Origin: Burkholderiales bacterium
Lineage (GTDB): Bacteria; Pseudomonadota; Gammaproteobacteria; Burkholderiales; Burkholderiaceae_C
Direction: 5' to 3'
NCBI GenBank assembly: GCA_003963005.1
Contig: RXJW01000064.1
Span: 1-64,000 of the forward strand
DNA: 64,000 nucleotides
A program made the translations under genes and the position numbers. Below, one piece after another: positions 1-6,260 of this stretch; the stretch's first letter is position 1, and each line of letters begins with the position of its first letter. Under the pieces are notes generated by a model. The model had not been told where the DNA came from, made no database searches, and worked only from the letters and a program-made list of their open reading frames with translations.

Positions 1-42
1 GGCCTGAGCAGCGCAGGGCAGCCCGAAGGGCCGGGCGGATCG

Positions 43-88
43 GGGGGCGACTTTTGCCTACTTTTGGTCGCTCAAAAGTAGGTCGCCC
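43..88. repeat. Palindromic intergenic repeat
   Basis: The ten-base arms CCTACTTTTG (57-66) and CAAAAGTAGG (73-82) are perfect inverted copies around a 6-nt loop. Outer arms GGGCGAC (45-51) and GTCGCCC (82-88) extend the pairing after a T-rich bulge. It lies upstream of the first gene with no ORF. It resembles the dispersed palindromes common between Burkholderiales genes; the lack of a T-run right after it makes a simple terminator less likely. Confidence 0.6.
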
Positions 89-172
89 GCCGGGGCGACG
101 TCCCGGCACGGTGCCACGAACGCAAAGGCTCCCCGCAAAAGCCCCCAACACCCACAAGGAGCGCAGTCACCC

Positions 173-979
173 ATGACAGCCCCCCTCCTCAACGTCAACG
201 GCATCGAAGTCATCTACAACCACGTCATCCTCGTGCTGAAGGGCGTGTCCCTCCAGGTCCCCGAGGGCGGCGTGGTGGCCCTGCTCGGCGGCAACGGCGC
301 CGGCAAGACGACGACGTTGCGGGCCGTGTCCAACCTGCTCGAGGGCGAGCGCGGTGAAGTGACGAAAGGCAGCATTGAACTGCGCGGCGAGCGCATCGAG
401 AAGCTGTCGACCGCCGGCATGGTCGAGCGCGGCGTCGTGCAGGTCATGGAAGGTCGGCACTGCTTCGCCCACCTGACCATCGAAGAGAACCTGATGACCG
501 GCGCCTACACGCGCAAGGACGGGCGTGCCGCCGTGGCGCAGACGCTGGAGAAGGTCTACGCCTACTTCCCCCGCCTCAAGACGCGGCGCACCAGCCAGGC
601 GGCCTACACCTCGGGCGGCGAACAGCAGATGTGCGCCATCGGCCGGGCGCTGATGGCGAACCCGAAGATGGTGCTGCTGGACGAACCCTCGATGGGCCTG
701 GCGCCACAGATCGTGGAAGAGGTGTTCGAGATCGTGCGCGACCTCAACACCAAGGAGCGCACGACCTTCCTGCTCGCCGAGCAGAACACCAGCATGGCGC
801 TGCGCTATGCCGACTACGGCTACATCCTCGAGAACGGCCGTGTGGTGATGGACGGCTCGGCCGCCGACCTGCGCGAGAACGAGGACGTGAAGGAGTTCTA
901 CCTCGGCGTCGGTGGCGAAGGCCGGCGCAGCTTCAAGGACGTGAAAAGCTACAAGCGCCGCAAGCGCTGGCTGGCATGA
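173..979 (+). CDS. livF: Branched-chain amino acid-type ABC transporter ATP-binding protein (LivF family)
   Basis: Cytoplasmic ATPase of a LivFGHMJ-type importer. The 268-aa product has Walker A GGNGAGKTT (about residues 39-47), a signature region written SGGEQQM in place of the usual LSGGEQQ, and Walker B MVLLDEPSMGLAP followed by an AEQN switch. The start is supported by AAGGAG about 10 nt upstream. The basic C-terminal tail (SYKRRKRW) extends past the usual LivF end. The permease and binding-protein genes would lie upstream of the window. The next two genes follow at +10 nt and then with overlap, so this is the end of an operon. With a PaaK-like gene downstream, the cargo could be an aromatic or other carboxylic acid rather than an amino acid (inference). 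Confidence 0.85.
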   Translation: MTAPLLNVNGIEVIYNHVILVLKGVSLQVPEGGVVALLGGNGAGKTTTLRAVSNLLEGERGEVTKGSIELRGERIEKLSTAGMVERGVVQVMEGRHCFAHLTIEENLMTGAYTRKDGRAAVAQTLEKVYAYFPRLKTRRTSQAAYTSGGEQQMCAIGRALMANPKMVLLDEPSMGLAPQIVEEVFEIVRDLNTKERTTFLLAEQNTSMALRYADYGYILENGRVVMDGSAADLRENEDVKEFYLGVGGEGRRSFKDVKSYKRRKRWLA

Positions 980-989
980 GGACCCTGAC

Positions 990-1289
990 ATGAGTGACGA
1001 CACCTGGGACATCGCCCCACCGCCGTTCAACGCGGAGTCGGCGCTGCAGACGATGAAACGCTTCGCCCGCGACCAGCGCGTGCTGGCTGAGCGCAGTGAG
1101 GGCTGGATGCTCGGCGCCGACGTCGTGCTCAAGCTCGCCGTGGACGGCGCGACCGTCGCCGTGCAACTGGCCAGGCGGCCGGCGCGCACGCCGGAGTGGG
1201 ACCGCTTCACGCTGAGCTCGGCCACCGAGCTGCGCAAGGTGCAGGACGAGATCAAGCGCCGGCTCACACGCTGGAAGGATGACGAGTGA
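990..1289 (+). CDS. Small hypothetical protein between livF and the PaaK-like gene
   Basis: This 99-aa soluble protein has no signal peptide, transmembrane segment or motif I recognise. It contains a hydrophobic central stretch (VVLKLAVDGATVAVQLA) and a charged C-terminal helix (LRKVQDEIKRRLTRWKDDE). It starts 10 nt after livF, and its TGA overlaps the GTG of the next gene, so it is translated as part of the operon and may be an accessory subunit of the downstream adenylate-forming protein (inference only). Confidence 0.6.
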   Translation: MSDDTWDIAPPPFNAESALQTMKRFARDQRVLAERSEGWMLGADVVLKLAVDGATVAVQLARRPARTPEWDRFTLSSATELRKVQDEIKRRLTRWKDDE

Positions 1290-2509
1290 GCGACTTTTTC
1301 GACCCTCTGGAGGCACGCGACCCGGCCGTGCGCGAAGCCGCGCTGATGGCGGCGTTGCCCGCGCAGATCGCTCATGCGCAATCGGCCTGCACCGCCTACA
1401 CCGAGCTGCTGGCGGGCCTCGACCCGCGCGCCATAACCAGCCGTGAGGCGCTCGCCACGCTGCCGTTGACCCGCAAGAGCAGCCTCGCGGCGGCCCAGGC
1501 CGCACGGCGCTCGCTGCGGCTGGGTGGATTCGCGGCCGACGCGCCACGGCGGGTCTTTCAGTCTCCGGGGCCGCTGTACGAGCCCGAGCCCGAGGCCGAG
1601 GGCGGTGACCCCTGGCGCATCGGCCGGGCGCTGCATGCCGCCGGCATCCGCGCGGGGCAGCTCGCACACGTCGGCTTCAGCTACCACCTGACACCCGCCG
1701 GCGCCATGATGGAGTCGGGCCTGCGCGCGATCGGTGCGGCGAGCTTCCCCGGCGGTGTCGGCAACACCGAGCTGCAGGTGCAGGCCATGCTGGACCTGCG
1801 CCCCGAGGCCTATGCCGGCACGCCTAGCCTGCTGCGCATCCTGCTGGAGAAGGCCGTCGAAGGGGGCCACGCGCTGAGCCTGCGGCAGGCGCTGGTGAGC
1901 GGCGAAGCCTGCCCGCCGGCCCTGGTGGCCTGGTTCGCCGAGCACGGGGTCGATGTCTACCAGTGCTACGCCACCGCCGACCTCGGCCTGATCGCCTACC
2001 AGACGCCGGCCCGCGAAGGCCTGGTGGTGGACGAAGGCGTCATCGTCGAGATCGTGCGCCCCGGCACCGGCGACCCGCTGCCGGACGGCGAGGTGGGCGA
2101 GGTCGTCGTGACGACACTGTCGCGCGGCTACCCGCTGATCCGCTTTGCCACGGGTGACCTGTCCGCCGTCATGCCGGGCTTGAGCCCCTGCGGCCGCACC
2201 AACCAGCGCCTGCGCGGCTGGCTCGGCCGGGCCGACCAGTCGGCCAAGGTGCGCGGCATGTTCGTGCATGCCGGGCAGGTGGCGGAGCTGATCAAGCGCC
2301 ACCCCGGCGTCACACGCGCCCGGCTCGTCATCGAGGGGGAAATGGCCAACGACCGCATGACGCTGCACGCCGAGGCCCCCGCCGGCCTGGAGGACGCACT
2401 GGCCGCCACGCTGCGTGACCTCACCAAGCTGCGCGGCGACATCGTGCTCGCCGCCCCCGGCAGCCTCGCCAACGACGGCAAGCTCATCGACGACCGCCGC
2501 GCGCTCTGA
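1286..2509 (+). CDS. Phenylacetate-CoA ligase (PaaK)-like adenylate-forming protein
   Basis: The 407-aa product has PaaK-family length and order: an N-terminal helical region, a central adenylation fold (VSGEACPPALVAWFAEHGVDVYQCYATADLG, given here as the stretch at about residues 205-235, including the YxxTExG-like YATADLG), then RFATGDLS and a C-terminal lid. A PaaK homologue would activate an aryl- or alkyl-carboxylate as its CoA thioester. The usual P-loop (SSGTTGxP) is replaced around residues 93-100 by QSPGPLYEPE, so canonical ATP binding is doubtful. GTG start, overlapping the upstream stop by 4 nt. The transporter neighbour suggests uptake coupled to CoA activation of the same acid. 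Substrate unknown. Confidence 0.7.
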   Translation: MSDFFDPLEARDPAVREAALMAALPAQIAHAQSACTAYTELLAGLDPRAITSREALATLPLTRKSSLAAAQAARRSLRLGGFAADAPRRVFQSPGPLYEPEPEAEGGDPWRIGRALHAAGIRAGQLAHVGFSYHLTPAGAMMESGLRAIGAASFPGGVGNTELQVQAMLDLRPEAYAGTPSLLRILLEKAVEGGHALSLRQALVSGEACPPALVAWFAEHGVDVYQCYATADLGLIAYQTPAREGLVVDEGVIVEIVRPGTGDPLPDGEVGEVVVTTLSRGYPLIRFATGDLSAVMPGLSPCGRTNQRLRGWLGRADQSAKVRGMFVHAGQVAELIKRHPGVTRARLVIEGEMANDRMTLHAEAPAGLEDALAATLRDLTKLRGDIVLAAPGSLANDGKLIDDRRAL

Positions 2510-2670
2510 GCACGCGGCCGAGCGGTGATGGCCCGGGTGCCGCGCCGCGGTGGCATGTCATGACGCGGGGGAGGGTCTTTGATCGGGTATCACCCGGCTG
2601 GGTAGATTCCATGGGGGCGCGGTCGCCCATCCGTCGCGGCGGCCGGCCTCCCCACCACAAGGAGACACCC

Positions 2671-3639
2671 ATGCCAAGGTCCTGGATCGCCGTCGCCACG
2701 GCGCTCGCGTCGATGTCGGCGCTGGCCGACTATCCCGACAAGCCGGTCACCATCGTCGTGCCCTTTTCCGCAGGAGGGCCCACCGACAAGGTGGCGCGCG
2801 ACCTCGCCGAGGCGCTTCGCAAGCCGCTCGGCGGCACGCTGATCATCGACAACGTGGCGGGCGTGGGCGGCACGCTGGGCGCGGCCAAGGTCGCCAAGGC
2901 CTCACCGGACGGCTACACGCTGCTGTTGCATCACATCGGCCTGGCAAGTGCCACGGCGCTGTACCGCAGCCTGCCCTACAAGACGCTGGAGGACTTCGAG
3001 TACCTGGGCATGATCAACGAGGTGCCGATGACGCTGATCGGCCGCCCGACGCTCCCCGCCAGCAACCATGCCGAACTGGCCAAGTGGCTGGAGGCCAACA
3101 AGGCCGGCATCAACCTCGCCCACGCCGGCATCGGCTCGGCCTCGCACCTGTGCGGCCTGATGTACCAGTCCGCCATCAAGATCGACATGACCACCGTGCC
3201 GTACAAGGGCACGGCGCCGGCCATGAACGATCTGCTCGGTGGCCAGGTCGATCTGATGTGCGACCAGACCACCAACACCACGGGCCAGATCGAGGCCGGC
3301 AAGGTGAAGGCGTACGCCGTGATGTCGCCCAAGCGGCTCACGGCGCCGGCGCTGGCCAAGGTGCCCACGGCCGACGAGTCCGGCTTGAAGGGCTTCAACC
3401 TGTCGGTGTGGCACGGGCTTTACGCGCCGAAGGGCACGCCCAAGGCCGTGGTGGAAAAGCTCAACGCGGCGCTGCGTTCAGCCCTGAAAGATGCGGACTT
3501 CCACAAGCGCCAGGAAGCCTTGGGCGCCGTCATCATTGCCGACGCCCGGCTGGCCCCGGCGGAGCACAAGAAGTTCGTCGAGGCCGAGATCGCCAAGCTG
3601 ACCCCCGTCATCAAGGCGGCCGGCCAGTACGCCGACTGA
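2671..3639 (+). CDS. Tripartite tricarboxylate transporter substrate-binding protein (Bug/TctC family)
   Basis: Periplasmic solute receptor of 322 aa. A signal peptide (MPRSWIAVATALASMSALA) is followed by the family hallmarks YPDKPVTIVVPFSAGG, the GG-TLGAAKVAKASPDGYTLL block and a C-terminal APKGTPKAVVEKLNAAL. The ATG is chosen because AAGGAGA sits 6 nt upstream (2659-2665) and the signal peptide begins there; the frame is open further upstream but that part is not protein-like. No TctA/TctB membrane genes are adjacent, which is normal for the many orphan Bug proteins of Burkholderiales. Ligand cannot be told from sequence; carboxylates are usual. Confidence 0.88.
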   Translation: MPRSWIAVATALASMSALADYPDKPVTIVVPFSAGGPTDKVARDLAEALRKPLGGTLIIDNVAGVGGTLGAAKVAKASPDGYTLLLHHIGLASATALYRSLPYKTLEDFEYLGMINEVPMTLIGRPTLPASNHAELAKWLEANKAGINLAHAGIGSASHLCGLMYQSAIKIDMTTVPYKGTAPAMNDLLGGQVDLMCDQTTNTTGQIEAGKVKAYAVMSPKRLTAPALAKVPTADESGLKGFNLSVWHGLYAPKGTPKAVVEKLNAALRSALKDADFHKRQEALGAVIIADARLAPAEHKKFVEAEIAKLTPVIKAAGQYAD

Positions 3640-3657
3640 CGCTGAGCCGCAGGCTCA

Positions 3658-3690
3658 AACGGGGCGACGCCGGTGACGGGTCGCCCCGTT
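3658..3690 (+). terminator. Probable terminator after the Bug gene
   Basis: AACGGGGCGA (3658-3667) pairs perfectly with TCGCCCCGTT (3681-3690) around a 13-nt loop, 19 nt after the stop codon. The following T-tract (GCCTTTG) is weak. Confidence 0.6.
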
Positions 3691-3773
3691 GCCTTTGGGG
3701 CCCGTGACGCGGCCCGGCGCGGCGCCTGGAAGCCGGTGCCGTCTACACCTCCCCACGCCGGGTAAACACGCTG

Positions 3774-3803
3774 TTGACGAATCGGCCACCGCGTGGGAAC
3801 AAT
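3774..3803 (+). promoter_or_regulatory. Predicted sigma-70 promoter of the glucan locus
   Basis: TTGACG (3774-3779) and AACAAT (3798-3803) are separated by 18 nt, and transcription would start inside or just after the palindrome at 3805-3822. The -10 box matches the consensus at four of six positions. Confidence 0.5.
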
Positions 3804-3804
3804 G

Positions 3805-3822
3805 CATGTAAACGTTTACATG
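3805..3822. promoter_or_regulatory. LacI-family operator (18-bp perfect palindrome)
   Basis: CATGTAAACGTTTACATG is its own reverse complement and has the central CG and AAACGTTT core typical of LacI/GalR operators. It abuts the predicted -10 box and lies 36 nt ahead of the GH1 gene. The LacI gene two positions downstream is the obvious candidate ligand-responsive repressor. I saw no second copy in the locus. Confidence 0.8.
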
Positions 3823-3858
3823 AGACGTCGGCGCCTGCAAAGGTGACCGTCCGCACGG

Positions 3859-5202
3859 ATGAGACAACCGTTCCCGCCTGGCTTCCTGTGGGGCTGTGCG
3901 ACTTCCGCCTACCAGATCGAAGGCTCTCCGCTGGTCGATGGCGCCGGCGTGAGCAACTGGCACCGTTTCGTGCGCACGCCGGGCCGCGTGCTGGGCGGCG
4001 ACACGGGCGATGTGGCCTGCGACCACTACCGCCGCATGACGGACGACGTGGCCTTGATGCGCGAACTGGGCCTCACCGCCTACCGCTTCAGCATCGCATG
4101 GCACCGCGTGCAGCCCGAGGGCCGCGGGCGCATCAACGCGGCGGGTCTGGGCTTCTACGAGCGCCTGGTGGACGCGTTGCTGGCTGCCGGCATCCAGCCG
4201 CTGGTCACACTGCATCACTGGGATCTGCCCGCTGCGCTGGACGACCGCGGAGGCTGGCTCAACCCCGACATGCCCGACTGGTTCGCCGACTACGCGCAGG
4301 TGTGCTTCCGCGCGCTGGACGACCGCGTGAAGACCTGGGTCACGATCAACGAGCCCTGGGTCATCGCTGACGGCGGCTTCATGCATGGGACGTTGGCGCC
4401 GGGCCACAAGAGCGCCTTCGAGGCCGCGATCGCTGCGCACCGGCTGTTGCAAGGCCACGCCCGCGCGGTGCAGGCCTACCGCGCCGCGGGGCGCCACGAG
4501 ATCGGCCTGGTCGTCAACATCGAACCCAAGCACGTGCCGGCCGACGCCACCGATGCCGACCGCCACGCCGCCCGCCTGGCCGATGCCTACATGAACCGCC
4601 AGTACCTGGACCCGGCCCTGCTCGGCACCTACCCGGATGAACTCCGCGAGGTGTTCGGCGAGGCCTGGCCCGATTGGCCGGCGTCGGCCGTCGAGGCGCT
4701 GAGGCAGCCCCTCGACTTCCTGGGCCTGAACTACTACACCCGGGCCGTCGTCCGCCACGACCCCAAGGGCTGGCCGGTGCCTGCCGCGCCGCAGCGTCAA
4801 CCCGGCGGGATCTACACCGAGACGGGCTGGGAATCGCATCCGCAAAGCCTGAGCGACACCCTGGTCTGGATGCACGAGCGCTACGGCGGCCTGCCGCTGT
4901 ACGTCACCGAGAACGGAGCGGCCTTCTACGACCCCCCAAGTGCCGTGGACGGCCGTGTGGACGACCCGCTGCGCGTGCACTACCTGCGCACCCACATGGC
5001 CGCGGTGCGCGACGCCATCGACCGCGGCGCTGATGTGCGGGGTTACTGCGCCTGGTCGTTGCTGGACAACCTCGAATGGGCACTGGGCTATGCACGGCGC
5101 TTCGGCCTCGTCCACGTCGATTTCCAGACGCAGAAGCGCACGCCCAAGGCGAGCGCGCACTTCTATGCTGAGGTCATCGCCGCCCACGGCGCCAACCTCT
5201 GA
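3859..5202 (+). CDS. GH1 beta-glucosidase, cytoplasmic
   Basis: The 447-aa product is a complete single-domain family 1 glycosidase. FLWGCATSAYQIEG is the family N-terminal signature, acid/base Glu165 sits in TINEPW, and nucleophile Glu351 in YVTENGA. There is no signal peptide, so it acts in the cytoplasm. In this locus it would cleave sophorose or other short beta-glucosides left by the GH94 phosphorylase (inference). It is the first gene after the operator; the LacI gene follows after 6 nt. GH1 enzymes are broad (glucosidase, galactosidase, fucosidase), so linkage specificity rests on context. Confidence 0.9.
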   Translation: MRQPFPPGFLWGCATSAYQIEGSPLVDGAGVSNWHRFVRTPGRVLGGDTGDVACDHYRRMTDDVALMRELGLTAYRFSIAWHRVQPEGRGRINAAGLGFYERLVDALLAAGIQPLVTLHHWDLPAALDDRGGWLNPDMPDWFADYAQVCFRALDDRVKTWVTINEPWVIADGGFMHGTLAPGHKSAFEAAIAAHRLLQGHARAVQAYRAAGRHEIGLVVNIEPKHVPADATDADRHAARLADAYMNRQYLDPALLGTYPDELREVFGEAWPDWPASAVEALRQPLDFLGLNYYTRAVVRHDPKGWPVPAAPQRQPGGIYTETGWESHPQSLSDTLVWMHERYGGLPLYVTENGAAFYDPPSAVDGRVDDPLRVHYLRTHMAAVRDAIDRGADVRGYCAWSLLDNLEWALGYARRFGLVHVDFQTQKRTPKASAHFYAEVIAAHGANL

Positions 5203-5208
5203 CACGAC

Positions 5209-6231
5209 ATGAGCGCTACCCCCGCCACGATCAAGGACGTTGCCCGCGCTGCCGGTGTGTCTGTGGCCACCGTCTCCCGCGCGCTGAACGGCGCCGAGAA
5301 CGTGCTGCCGCACACGCGCCAGCGCATCCTGGACATCGCCCGCGACCTGCGGTATGCCCCGTCCGGGGCCGCGCGCAGCCTGATCACGCGCAAGACCGAC
5401 ACGGTGGGCGCGCTGCTGCCTGACTTGCACGGCGAGTTCTTCTCGGAACTCATCCGCGGCATCGACCAGGCGGCCCGCGCACGGGGCCTGCATCTGTTGC
5501 TCTCAAGCTCGCACGACGACGCCCTCGAGGCCGCGGCAGCCCTGCGCGCCATGAACGGCCGGGTTGACGGCCTGATCGTCATGTCGCCCCATGCGGATGA
5601 CGACTTCCTGTCCCAGAACCTGCCGCCCAACCTGCCTGCCGTGCTGCTGAACCCGGGGGCCATGGGGCCTGGCCTGCCAGCGTTTTCGGTGGACAACTTT
5701 GGCGGCGCGCGCGCGATGACGGCGCATCTCGTCAAGCAGGGCTACCGCCGCATTGCCTTCCTCGGCGGTCCCCCCGGCAACTTCGAGGCGCGTGAGCGCC
5801 AGCGCGGCTATCAGGCCGGGCTGGGGGCAGGCCAGGCGCCCCGGGTCTATGCCGGCGACTTCACCGAGCAGTCGGGCTACACGACGGGGGCTGCGCTCGC
5901 CACGCTGGCGCCGGCCGAGCGGCCCGACGCCCTGTTCTGCGCGAACGACATGATGGCGGTCGGCGCCTTGCAGGCTCTCGGCAATGCGGGCGTGCGAGTG
6001 CCTGCCGATCTGGCGCTTGCGGGCTTCGACGACATCCCGCTCGCGCGCTACATCCGCCCTGCGCTGAGCACGGTGCGCATCCCGATTGCCGCCATGGGTA
6101 CCCAGGCGCTTGACGCGCTGGCCCTGGCGCTAGGTTCACTCCACGACCCGGCCTCCCACCTGCCGTCCGCGGCAACGCTGATCCCCGTTGAGCTGATCGT
6201 GCGCGAGTCCTGCACGCCCCGACCCCCATGA
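5209..6231 (+). CDS. LacI-family transcriptional regulator of the glucan locus
   Basis: The 340-aa protein has an N-terminal helix-turn-helix (ATIKDVARAAGVSVATVSRAL), the hinge helix region (SGAARSLITRKTDTVG) and a periplasmic-binding-protein-like sugar-sensing domain ending in the DALFCANDMMAVGAL and AGFDDIPLARY motifs. It very probably binds the palindrome at 3805-3822 and autoregulates, since it lies in the same transcript 6 nt behind GH1. The effector would be a glucose oligosaccharide or its breakdown product (inference). Confidence 0.9.
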   Translation: MSATPATIKDVARAAGVSVATVSRALNGAENVLPHTRQRILDIARDLRYAPSGAARSLITRKTDTVGALLPDLHGEFFSELIRGIDQAARARGLHLLLSSSHDDALEAAAALRAMNGRVDGLIVMSPHADDDFLSQNLPPNLPAVLLNPGAMGPGLPAFSVDNFGGARAMTAHLVKQGYRRIAFLGGPPGNFEARERQRGYQAGLGAGQAPRVYAGDFTEQSGYTTGAALATLAPAERPDALFCANDMMAVGALQALGNAGVRVPADLALAGFDDIPLARYIRPALSTVRIPIAAMGTQALDALALALGSLHDPASHLPSAATLIPVELIVRESCTPRPP

Positions 6232-6260
6232 AGCGACTCACATTCAAAACAGGAGACGAC

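Noticed and set aside
3655-5493. 612-aa open frame on the minus strand
   Set aside because: Mirror of the GH1 and LacI genes and runs over their operator and terminator.
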